NCBI GenBank assembly: GCA_964036275.1 | Contig: OZ038437.1 | Span: forward strand, 19,450,859 to 19,514,858 | DNA length: 64,000 nucleotides | Direction: 5' to 3' | Source: Litoditis marina | Taxonomy: Eukaryota > Nematoda > Chromadorea > Rhabditida > Rhabditidae | Shown: positions 1-10,223 of the stretch, piece by piece | Layout: each line of letters starts with the position of its first letter | How positions within the stretch are numbered: the stretch's first letter is position 1 | The notes under the pieces: model-generated | Told to the model about the DNA's origin: nothing | What the model saw: only the letters and a program-made list of their open reading frames with translations | The model's database searches: none | Translations under genes and position numbers: made by a program

Positions 1-334
1 AGGTTTTTGATGTGGTATTGGAAATAATGGCTATATTGTAAGTGAGTTGATGTCTCTAATTGTAGATTTGTCAATGGCGCCAATCCCCATCGCTTATCGC
101 CGCTAAAAGCGGTGTACATACCAATCGGAACGTTTAGCGTTTTTGTTCAGTTGTTGATGGTCACAGAGCCAGTAACCTGCGTTATATTACAACATCAGTA
201 ATTTCATGGTCTGCATTCGGCTTCGTGCACACACAAAACTGCGAATTCCATAATAATATAATGAGTTCACAAGATTCACTCTGTGAATAGGCAACATATG
301 AAGTTGTAGGAGTACAACTAGCAAAAAAAGGACA
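1..334. other. Non-coding sequence upstream of copy A, no gene seen
   Basis: No exon with convincing splice sites or protein-like composition is visible here. The stretch does not match the intron at 57591-58120 that lies upstream of copy B, so it falls outside the duplicated segment. Confidence 0.5.
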
Positions 335-705
335 ATTAGTAAAAAGTGGGGGAACCAACAAATGTGTGAGTTGTGTTTGGTTCGACCTCGATATCAGCAA
401 AAAGTGAACGATACGAATTGCTGTGATACTGTAGCAGAAGTATTCTGCAAAAATAGAACAATACAAATGTTGCACAATGGTTCACAACGCACGCATGTCG
501 TCAAAGCACACATGAAATACCCTTCGGCAATTTCTGAAATATCATGCGGGCTTCGTGAACCATTGTGCAACATTTGTTTTGTTCTATTTTTGCAGAATAC
601 TTCTGCTACAGTATCACAGCAATTCGTATCGTTCACTTTTTGCGGATATCGAGGTCGAACCAAACACAACTCACACATTTGTTGGTTCCCCCACTTTTTA
701 CTAAT
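335..705. mobile_element. Foldback (hairpin) element upstream of CSRNP copy A
   Basis: A nearly perfect inverted repeat. The left arm begins AGTAAAAAGTGGGGGAACC and the right arm ends with its reverse complement; each arm is about 145 bases around a short loop. The matching position near copy B (about 58118) lacks it. Open frames on both strands here read almost the same peptide only because the DNA is palindromic. It looks like a non-autonomous foldback/MITE-type element; no transposase is visible. Confidence 0.8.
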
Positions 706-968
706 AATGTCTAGTTTGAAACGAGATCACAAACTTTGACATATTTCAATCGAAAAGGGGCTTTCCTCTTGTAAATCAGTCGCACCTTACTAGCGCGAGT
801 GGCGGAAAATTGTAGTTTGATCGGCCTGTCGAAACTACAATTTAGTATATTCGATGTGGTCTGAATACACAGCGGAGGCCAATGTTGATCAATCAAAACA
901 CGAAAATGGTTCAGTTTCAGTTTGAATCAGTGGTTCATTTGAGTTTTGACTGGAAATGTTTGTTTCAG

Positions 969-3900
969 AATGGTACATACGCAGTCAACGAAAACGATAC
1001 GGATAATAGGGCTGATTTGGTGGATAGCAAGCCGGTCGTACGCAGTATACTCAAGTCCAGAAGGTAGGTATCTTGTTCGTTATTGTTTGCCTATAGTTAA
1101 TATAAATTTGTATTGTATTAGAAGAAGGCTGCCGTACTATGTAAATTGTTTGTGCAACGAAAGTGGCGAATCGTACTGGACCCTTCTCCCCTAAACAACC
1201 CAAAACGTAAGCTTCGACTGTTCGCCGAAAAGGAGTCGATTTTTAGATTTGAACACGGAATTTTTCGATTTTCCATTGAAAAATAGGCAAATTTTCTCAT
1301 TTCTAGCGAAAAGGTAGTGCGTTTCCTGAATTTTTCTGACTTTTGGACAACTTTACTATGAGTATAAAACTGTCTGATTTCAGCGGCAACGCGACGTCGC
1401 GCGACAGTCGCGCGCGGCGACGGATCCAGTTCGAGGCTGTCGATGTGTTCTATTTTGCCAGACAGCAGGGAGGAGACACTATACCGCACGAGGGGGAAAT
1501 CACGTTGGGTGAGTTGTAGTTTGATCTTTGGTCTGTCGTACATTGGCGGAATCAAACTACAAACACAGTAGAACTCGTACCGATGTTGCCTCCGCTATTG
1601 TTAACCCTTTGTTTTGTCACGTATTATGATCCAAAGTTTTAAAACGTCCGTTGCATACAAAGTTGACCGAAAAGTCACGGAGGTTATGGAAACGGGCCTG
1701 TTTTGGGTATCATAAAACGTGGTCTATTTTTGATGAAATAGAAAGAAAGAAGGTTCACGTCTTCGATTAGAAAATTTAAGGTCCGTTTTGTCAAACAGTC
1801 ACTCAACTGATGTCTGTAAGTGGCTAATTGGAATAACACAGATGAATATAGGAGTACCGTATGCGGGTGGTAGAAAAGTAAGCCGATTTTGTGTGGGTGG
1901 TGGTATTCATAATTCAATTCAGAGAAATGTAGGACTACAGTATGCGAGTGGTGTTATATGTGCGAGAACTATCACCATGTGCGGAAAAGTTTAGTGTCGA
2001 AGAGATCTCCCATTTATAGCTCCCAAACAATTATTTGGGAGTGACTAGAACAGCGGTAAAACATTATGTTAGTTGGTAATTAGTGTGAATAAATACTCTA
2101 TTACGGTTAATGAATAAAAAGTATCGGACTAATTGTGTATCGCACGGGAACTGCGAATACGAACGCCATTCGCCGTAGACATTTGGCTTGTTTCCAGTTT
2201 GTATTCAATTGTTCAAAATGAATATTGATTTTAGGCATGGTTCCATCTCACTTCACCCGGAGACAATTCTCGCTTAGTTCTGGACGGAGACCTATTCTCA
2301 CATTGGAAGAGGAGAGGGAAGAGGTTAGTAGTTGTACTTTGATCTTTGGTCTGTCAAACATTGGCGCGATCAAACTACAAACAGCTGAACAGATCACTAT
2401 ATACCACTGTTGCTCACCCTTAGTATGGCGGACCCTAGGTTTCACTTCGATCTATTAAAGTTTGGCGAGTTGCAAACAAAATGTTGGTAGCATTCATGAA
2501 AAAGTGGGGGCCCAACGACTGTGAGATTTGTCTTCTGCTGTGCGCCGCTTAGACAGCTACTCGCAAATGGAGCAGCTACTGCTACAAAAACCGGAAAATA
2601 CTTATATACTCAAGTATAACTGTTCATTACAAACATACAAAAGTCGTAAAATATTTTTTCAAACCTGTAAACTATAATATACAAATCACAGCTGTAAAAG
2701 AGAGAACAACTGTTGAATAATATGCCAAGTGTTATAGCACCTAGAGTTGAAGTAAGGACCAAAACTGCAAATCATTGTGTACAAAACCAGAATCTCTATA
2801 GTTGACTACGTTGAGTTAACATCTGTGATTTGTATATTATAGTTTACAGGTTTGAAAAAATATTTTACGACTTTTGTATGTTTGTAATGAACAGTTATAC
2901 TTGAGTATATAAGTATTTTCCGGTTTTTGTAGCAGTAGCTGCTCCATTTGCGAGTAGCTGTCTAAGCGGCGCACAGCAGAAGACAAATCTCACAGTCGTT
3001 GGGCCCCCACTTTTTCATGAATTTTTCTCTTTTTGTACACATGCCGTAGGTATGTGGTTTGATCTGTACGGTGCAGATAAAATTGTTTTCTTAATTAACC
3101 ACTTGTCAAGTATTACCATCATTCGGAAAAAAATATGACGTCAACATTGCAGTTCTAGAAACTTACTTCATCAGCTCTTCAGAATCCCAGAATACGTCAT
3201 GTTTGAATGAAGTTTCATCGTGAATTGACCATTTTTAAGAAACTTCCAGCATTCGAAAACATATTTCACGTCAATTTTTTTAAAAGTTGACGTCATCTGG
3301 CCTTCTGAATTCCAGAATAAGTCATATTTAGATAAAGTTTTATCGTTAATATACCATTTTTAAGATATTTTCAGCATTTGAAAATATATGGGACGTCAAC
3401 TTTGCACTTTTCAAAAATGACGTCATCTGGTCTCCAGAATTCCAGAATACGTCACTCTTAGATTGAGTTTCACCGTTAATTGACCCTCTCTAAGACATTT
3501 TCAGCATTTGAAATTATATGTGACGTCAACTTTGCACTTTTCAAGAATGACGTCATCTGGTCTCCAGAATCCCAGAATACGTCACTCTTAGATTGAGTTT
3601 CACCGTTAATTGACCCTTCCTAAGATATAAACATCATTTGAAAATATATGTGACATCAACTTTGCACTTTTCGATTATGACGTCATCCGAGCTCCAGAAT
3701 CCTCGATGACGTCATCAGTAGAAGATTTACATCTGAATCAATGTCAGTTCATGTCGTGGTATCATACTCCAAATTTTACTTGAATTGGTTAGGACTGAGC
3801 TGAGTTATAACGCAATTTGATTTACCGCGACAGAGAGGGCGAGAGAGTTCACGAAATGAAGAGACGCAGAGACATTTTCAAAGACCTATAACTTAATGAA

Positions 3901-6900
3901 AAATAATTTTTTTCGAAAAAAAAGTTTGCGCCCCCAAAGTTCGAGTGGGGTATCTATCGTGTCCCAAATTTTCAGTGAAATCGGTTCACACATAAAAATA
4001 TCCCAGGAGTGCGCACCAACACACAGACACACGACGGAAGTTGGCGGTCTGCATGAAGCGCATAACGTCATAACTCGGCTCAAACTTAATCAATTTCGTT
4101 CAAATTTCGAACATAGCTTGTAAATGTGCCATAGAAAATCAGCAAATCATAAAAAGTTCTGATTTGCACAATTGGACCTTTTTGAGAGTGAACTAAAAAA
4201 ATGAAAGCGCGCATTAGCCGGACCAAAGACAAATCTCGCACAGCGCTTCGCGCTGCGCGCGATTGATTTGTCTACTGATATTTGTGCGCAGATGTGACGT
4301 AATTTGGTTTGAAGAGCAATATTCACTAATTCATTTCAAAACTGGTCCATATTTTTCCTTTCCATGAGGGAGTTTTAGGTTTCAGGCCGTGAATTGTGAA
4401 AGCTCCTGCAGTACTTTTTCGTCAAAAACGAGAAAATTTTTGTATTTTTGTTGCAAAATCATCAATGTTCACGTGTTTCAATCTATAAACGGACTATTTT
4501 TCGTCGAATAGTCGAACCTTACTAGTGTACAGGGGTGACCACAAGTTGTAACATTTTTAGGAGGGTGGGGGGGGGGGTCCCGCCAGGGCCGGAAATATTC
4601 AAAATTACTCTGTTTTTGCCAATCCAGGTGAAATTCTCGCAATTGAGATGAATAATTTCTTATGTTTTGGTGAATTCATATTTTATTAGGGGCAGTCGTA
4701 CCAGTAGGGTTTACAACTATGCATCTCAAGATTTCGATAAAGTTCCGAGCATACCCCAGTAATGTTGTCCGAGCAGCCAGAAAAAATTGAAAAAAGCCCC
4801 TGTTGGTGAATGCATCTAATCGTTATTTCAGGATGAGGTTCTCTCGGAAGGGGAGGAGTTCTCGGGCAGATACGACCCGCTGGGCTACGAACACTGCTCT
4901 ACCGCCTATTTCGACAGAGTTGAGCCGAAGAAAAGAGTGAAGATGCTAAAGAAAGTGGGAATTCGCGCCGAAAAGGTGAGACAAACGGTAGTTTTTTTTA
5001 CCAAATGTAGAAAAACAGGTTGTGGTAATAATTTTTTTTTAGTGATTACTAACACTATTAGGGCTCTCGCCAACGTGGTGAAAAACCATAAGATTAGAAA
5101 TCGTCTCTGTCCCTGTAAGGAGGAATTTGTGATTTATTTTTTTATTTTTCGTCTATTTGAAATTGTTCTCTTTTTGTATTTGTGTCTTTCTGGGAATATA
5201 ATCTTTTCCACCTTCTCTACTCTCTCTCTCTCTCTCTCTTTTTCTCTCTCTCTCTCTCTCTCTCTCTGTCTGAATCTCTTCTCTTTCAGCCCTCTCTTCC
5301 CCTCGATTTCATTCGTCAATCCCGTCTGGTCTGTGGTTGCTCATGTCGAAATGGAATATGCCGCCCTGAAACCTGTGAATGTCATCTAAATGGCATCAAT
5401 TGTCAGGTATGTTATCGATTCATTGATTTTAATCATAATATTCTCGTGAATACACGTTCAATAGGTCTTAGTGTAGGAAAAATTGAGCAGGGGGTAAATA
5501 GTTTGCTGCTCGATATTGCTGTGTTGATACTGCAACATATGATTGTTGATATTGATTGTATTAAATTTTGTAATGTAGTTTGATATTCCAGGTGGATGGT
5601 CCCCTGAATGACGGGACCCCGTTCACACATCCCTGTTGGTGCACTGAAGCTACGTGTCATAATCCGCAAGGTTGGTTTTGGTCGCAATTTATGTGTGCTC
5701 CATACTCTGTTTCATTCATCCTTAGCCTCTTACAGTACACTCGTACGATGTAAATTCTCGAAAAAGTATTGAAATTTGATTTGATAGCCACAAAGAATGA
5801 AAATACCTTAAAATTGGGACAAGTACAAGTTCATGACACTATTGCCCAAGGTTGCAATAACGTGTAGGCTGATACGGCATTTAGTTGTATGCCACCACGG
5901 TGATACTGTAGCTCGTACTTTCACCTGTGTTGTGCAATTTGGATCATCCAAGGGAAGAAACCAAAGATTGTGATAATTGATCTATGATCTCTGTGCAGGA
6001 CGCTTGGAATTCCTGCCAGATAGGGTACAACTGCACCACTCTGTGACGATTCAGCGGCTCTTGGCTATGGACCGATCGGTTAGTTTCTCGTTCTTGTCGA
6101 CATATGAACAACGGTCTTTTAGATGAACTAAAAAAGTAAAATTGAAGATAAGATTAAAATATATGGGTAAATATCCCAATATTACGTCTCTCAAGAAAAG
6201 TTGCAAAATTGTTGAACTCACAATTCTAGAAATCTGGGAATGGACTTTATAATATGACTTTATAATGGTAACGGTTTTGAGAGAGTATACGCCAGAGAGT
6301 TAGTTTTTGTGGTGTTTCATGAGATTACAGGCAAAGTTACGTAACATAAGGCAATATTGTATTATTGCCTATTTTTGATTGTCTATAGATTGTGTGGTTT
6401 TGTGTTGTTTCATGAGATTACAGACAAAATTACGTTATCATTGTATTCACCATTGATATCTCCTTTCCTATTGTGTTATAACCTATTTTTATTTGTTTTT
6501 TTTAGGGAAACTACAGTTCACCTCAGATCACGCGATTCTATGATGACGAGGACAAGCTTGGCCAAGAAGATGAGGAAGAGATACCGCCCGCCACATCTAC
6601 AGTATCAAGGACGTGGACCGAGAAGGTAGTTGGGGTTACTGTAGCTATCTCAGACTGGAGGTTACTGTAGACTGTAGTATCTCAGCCTGGGGGTTACTGT
6701 AGATGGATTGACTGTGGGGTTACTGTAGGTATCTCCGACTGGGGGTCACTGCAGATCTGTGGACAGCTTGAACTGGGGGTTAGCGATGTCTGTAGGTAGG
6801 TCAAACTGGGGTTACTGTACGTAGCTTGGACCGAAGTTACTGTAGGTAGCTTGCTATTCTGTGTACACTTGTTACTGTTTTGTGGGAAATTGATTGGCTA

Positions 6901-8114
6901 TTTGGTTAGTTCCCAGATTGATTCCGTGTGGTGTTTTATGCCTAGTTCTGTTTGTATTTGCTGGAGGAAAGTTTTTAGAGTAGCTTCATAATAGCTATAC
7001 TATCAGTTGACCAACATCATTTATATCATACAAGCTTTTGTTTAATAGACAAGGTATCTATTTCCAGCTGGTTGCACCTGTCAGCCTCAGCTGCCAGTCT
7101 GCCCGATCCGCGCCCGATTCTGCGCACCCCTTGCCCGATTCTGCCCATCAGACGACCCCTGTCCATCCCTCATCGGACAGCTCGGAACGGACGGTGCTCT
7201 TTGAGAAGCTCAAGACGATGTGGGTTGAACACTTTACGTTCGTTCTGTCCAGTATATGTGACTAGACAGACTAGTGATTATGTGACTAGTATCGTTTTTG
7301 ACTTAAAGAAGGACGATAATGTGGACCAATCCCGTGTCAACGGTCCTTTAAACTGCAATTGAAAACGTATTGCATCTTAAAGAACTGAAGCGTTGAGATC
7401 GGACCACATAATCATCCTTCTTTAAAGACGTGAAACTGGTCGATTTTATCCTTTCTCAAACTACATAGAACAATATGGAAACCAACATCGTGCTGTACGT
7501 ATTTGAGAGAAGAATAGGTGGTTTTCGGAGATGAAGATGTGTGTCTATAGGTGGTCAAAGTAGTAGTATGAGTGTGTTATGTAAGCATAATCGTTAGAGT
7601 TGAAATTGAGATTAACCCTGTTCAAACTACAACTACAGACATGAAACATATCAGAATGTAGGAAACAGATTGTGTGTGCTTGCTGTTTCTGAGGAGGGAT
7701 CTATAAAACGACTTTTCTAGGATTAGAGTCATGCTGTCAGTCAATTGCACAGTCGCGTGAAATATGTTAAACATAGCAGAACTGAGAAACCTGCAATGAC
7801 AAAGTGCACAATTCCTCATTGGAGTGCTAACTTTACGCGACTTTTCAATTTACTCCTAGTATACTGACAGATTGACTGCGTATCCAATAACTGCGTATAC
7901 AATGTTCCCGTTCAGGCTGTACCATCCCTCGTTGGCGCCAGGATCAGCCAGAAGAGCTGGCAGTCCGCCAATAGAACAGCACCCGGACACAACGGGGAAT
8001 GGCGAATCGCCAATTGGCAAAAAACCAATCAGTGAAACGCCAATTGGCGCAACGACGAGTGATCTGGGTTCATCGGATCAGCGACTCTTTGCACCATCGC
8101 CCTCTCTTCTGTGA
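969..8114 (+). CDS. Cysteine/serine-rich nuclear protein (CSRNP/AXUD1 family), copy A
   Basis: Exons: 969-1063, 1384-1508, 2235-2323, 4832-4975, 5290-5406, 5592-5670, 5999-6078, 6506-6625, 7068-7219, 7916-8114; phases agree throughout and give 399 codons plus TGA. The order of conserved blocks matches CSRNP proteins: SILKSR, then IQFEAVDVFYFARQQG, GMVPSHFTRRQFSL, the Cys-rich core CGCSCRNGICRPETCEC...GINCQ, PCWCTEATCHNPQGRLEF and HHSVTIQRLLAM. In known relatives this region is a nuclear, DNA-binding transcription activator (family knowledge, not shown here). The tail is acidic, Ser/Pro-rich and ends PSPSLL. The first exon follows an acceptor, so the true start is upstream or is the in-frame ATG at 882, reached by reading through the acceptor. 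The frame is intact, unlike copy B. Confidence 0.87.
1509..1565. repeat. Short hairpin beside splice donor
   Basis: A TTGTAGTTTGATC...GATTCAAACTACAA-type inverted repeat of about 50 bases starts a few bases after the 5' splice site at 1508. Similar hairpins follow the donor at 2323 and the copy B donors at 58978 and 59671, and recur near 807, 13225, 18690, 19060, 37410 and 38405. They are probably remnants of one short inverted-repeat family. Confidence 0.55.
2493..4262 (+). mobile_element. Foldback/TGACGTCA-repeat element, copy 1
   Basis: An insert of about 1.77 kb in copy A intron 3, absent from copy B. It holds a long foldback at 2493-3022 (arms about 200 bases, ends AAAAAGTGGGGGCCC). About five degenerate ~120-bp direct repeats rich in TGACGTCA follow (about 3120-3720), then a unique part ending near GCGCTTCGCGCTGCGCG. 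A second, reverse-oriented copy lies at 42355-43999. No coding capacity is seen; it is most likely a non-autonomous DNA transposon. Confidence 0.75.
4275..4607. repeat. Rest of copy A-specific insertion, with G-tract and MITE end
   Basis: This sequence is also missing from copy B. It includes a CACCAGTAA-family end near 4490-4535 and a run of Gs at about 4564-4577. No exon is seen. Confidence 0.45.
5220..5289 (+). repeat. (CT)n microsatellite forming the polypyrimidine tract
   Basis: A CT-rich run sits directly before the acceptor of the exon encoding the Cys-rich core. In copy B the same tract (about 60945-61063) is longer, so it is unstable in length. Confidence 0.85.
6630..6860 (+). repeat. 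GGGGTTACTGTAG minisatellite in CSRNP intron 8
   Basis: Several degenerate units of roughly 30-45 bases share GGGGTTACTGTAG and a CTCAGACTGG-like part. They begin a few bases after the donor at 6625. Copy B keeps only about two units (62540-62615), a clear length difference between the duplicates. Confidence 0.75.
7303..7427. mobile_element. TTAAAGAAGGACGAT-family MITE, copy A only
   Basis: The ends are inverted: TTAAAGAAGGACGATAATGTGG on the left and CATAATCATCCTTCTTTAA on the right. The inside resembles the element at 15281-15405 and a fragment at about 55690-55757. Copy B lacks it at the matching site (about 63046), so it inserted after the duplication or was lost precisely. Confidence 0.75.
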
Positions 8115-8568
8115 AACTCGTCAGTATTGATTTATCGATTGACTGATCTGTTATTACTAGCCAAAAATATTGATCTATTAGTACTAGACAATAGTGTTTT
8201 ACATCGATACCTTCATTTATTGTTCATCAGACAATAGTATAGTCGACATCATTCGTACTGAAACTTCTACAGTACATACATTCGAACTTTTCAATGATTC
8301 TTCATTTTCGAACACTAATAGGCGAAAGTTGATAACCTTTAGGTGAGATGAAATTTACGTGCGTAAAACGAATTGAAAGTTTTGTATTAGTGCGGTAAGA
8401 GTGTCAAGTGGAATGAAAACGACTATACTTGTGTCTTTTTCATTCTCATATCATCACAAACGTGGTATCCTAGAAGGTCTCATATGTTAGGAATTGGATC
8501 GGTTGTGCCCATAATGTTGTGTTTCCATGTGTTTTTTCTTCCTATTTTTCACCGACAGTTCGAACCAT

Positions 8569-8720
8569 ACACCAGTAAGTCCTACTATTCGACTTGAACG
8601 AGTCCGTTTCAAGTTTTTTGAACACGTGAAAAATAATGATTGTGCTTCTAAAGTAGATTGTTTTCGACGAAAAAAGCCTTTTTTCGATTTTTTCTGACTG
8701 TTAGGACAACTTTGCTGGTT
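8569..8720 (-). mobile_element. CACCAGTAA-family MITE
   Basis: The left end reads ACACCAGTAAGTCC. The right end reads GTTAGGACAACTTTGCTGGT, the reverse complement of the usual left end of this family. The orientation is opposite to most other copies. Confidence 0.65.
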
Positions 8721-10207
8721 TATGGTTTGAATGTAATCTCTCGGTGACTTTTCTATTGTATGTGCAACGTGTCAAAGGGGACCAACCAGTGTGGTACTGA
8801 ATGATTAGGTCAGAGAAAGTCAACTGGTTTCATTTTCGAGCTGCGAAAATTTTTGTGCGCGCGGGGTCACGAGTGGAAAAACGGCGAAATTCATACAAAA
8901 CTACTGAAAATTGAACCAAAAATGATGAAAATCGCAGTTTTGAACAATTTTGGAGGGGTCGCGACCCAAAAAACAAGGGGGTCTCGCGAGATTTCAGGAA
9001 TAATGAGAGACCCTTGGCGGTGAATGCTCCCCTCTCGTACAATGCACTGGTGAACTGCATTCTATTTGTTGTCGTAAGCCCGGTTGCCCGGTGAAAACAA
9101 ATAGCATGTTATCGTGGTTATTGTTTTATGTCGGCCATTTCCTTTGGTACCACCACTGCTTTGAGATGCCCCTGACTAGCTAGTTTGTATGATGTTTTTA
9201 TTTTATTTTTTTGCACCCGTTTATAGTAGTTTCGAAGGTTTGACGGCGAGCATGACATTTGTTGTTGTAAGTGCGATTGATTGAGTATGAACGCGATTAG
9301 ATTGATTCAACTGGGATTCTGTTTGGTGCCCTTTGATACTTCTGATGTTTTTTTGTGTCTGATTTTCACTAGTTTTCCCACTGATTCTTTTACAGCAATT
9401 TGATTAGTTTAGATCGATTGTGTGTTTGTCTATTGCTTTTCAACTACCCTCAGGTTCATTTGAGTCATGTTGTCTAAGACGGCTCAGATCATTATTATTA
9501 TGTTTGTGTAATAAGTTACGATTGATTTTTATAACGTGGTCAAAAACCTCTTCTAAACAATCATGTTGTGTAGGTTTGTGCTGTTTTACACAGAGAAAAG
9601 TTGCATTTATCGTATCGATACTGACTTTTCGTTTATAGGTCACTAATTTATTTGTATTTTGTTTTGCAATGAATACTGGACGGAACTTTGTTTACTATTT
9701 GTTTTTCGCAGAGGTCTTGCTGTTGAAGCTGTTTTCAACGGCAAAGTTAATATTTTTGGACGATTGCATTAATTTGTTCTAGAACGTTATGTTCTACATT
9801 TATACAGTTACTAAATATTGTCCCAAGTAAAGAAAAGAGCCCAGTTTTAATATTTTGCCGAATCTTTCCTCGAACTATAAATAATTGTTTCGTCGTTTTC
9901 AAAACCTCTTTCAATCAACGTATTTCAATCAAAAAACCGTATTTCAATCAACGGGTCGAGCATGTGTACAACTTAGTTGCTTGCATTTTACACCTTGTAA
10001 CTTGGAATCGACGGAGTGCGGAAATTTTTTTGGTATTGATTAAAATTTAGGAATTTCCTCGCCGTTTTACCTAAAACTTTTTTCTTTTTCTCATTTTATA
10101 CCGCAATAATGCATATGTCCATTGTTTTCTCATCGTTACTGTCATTTTTATCGTTCCAGGTAATAATAAATACGAACATCGAAGGATCAACTAGGAGGGT
10201 GTCAAGG

Positions 10208-10223
10208 ATTTTCAGTTTTCATC
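10208..10223 (+). promoter_or_regulatory. Candidate trans-splice acceptor before the RdRP start
   Basis: ATTTTCAG at 10208-10215 lies 8 bases before the proposed ATG. If the organism is a nematode, such a site could accept a spliced leader. It could equally be a cis acceptor for an upstream 5' UTR exon. Confidence 0.35.

Larger units (their letters stand above)
706..8380 (+). repeat. Segmental duplication, copy A (pairs with 58121-64000)
   Basis: All ten CSRNP exons, their introns and about 270 bases downstream match the segment starting near 58121 in the same orientation. Exons are nearly identical; introns differ by scattered substitutions and clean insertions. Copy A carries inserts at about 2437-4607 and 7303-7427 that copy B lacks. 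The match starts inside an intron, so the duplication broke within the gene. Copy B runs to the window edge, so the right boundary is unknown. Confidence 0.9.
8115..10223. other. Intergenic region between CSRNP copy A and the RdRP gene
   Basis: AT-rich DNA without a gene I can support. The first ~270 bases are part of the duplication. An inverted-repeat element lies at 8569-8720. The ~76-codon minus-strand frame at 8830-9060 has no supporting splice sites or recognisable content. Confidence 0.6.

Noticed and set aside
362..739. Open frames on both strands with nearly the same peptide
   Set aside because: The DNA is a palindrome, so both strands read alike. This is a foldback element, not a gene.
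8830..9060. 76-codon minus-strand frame
   Set aside because: No splice support, no homology I recognise and no conserved counterpart.
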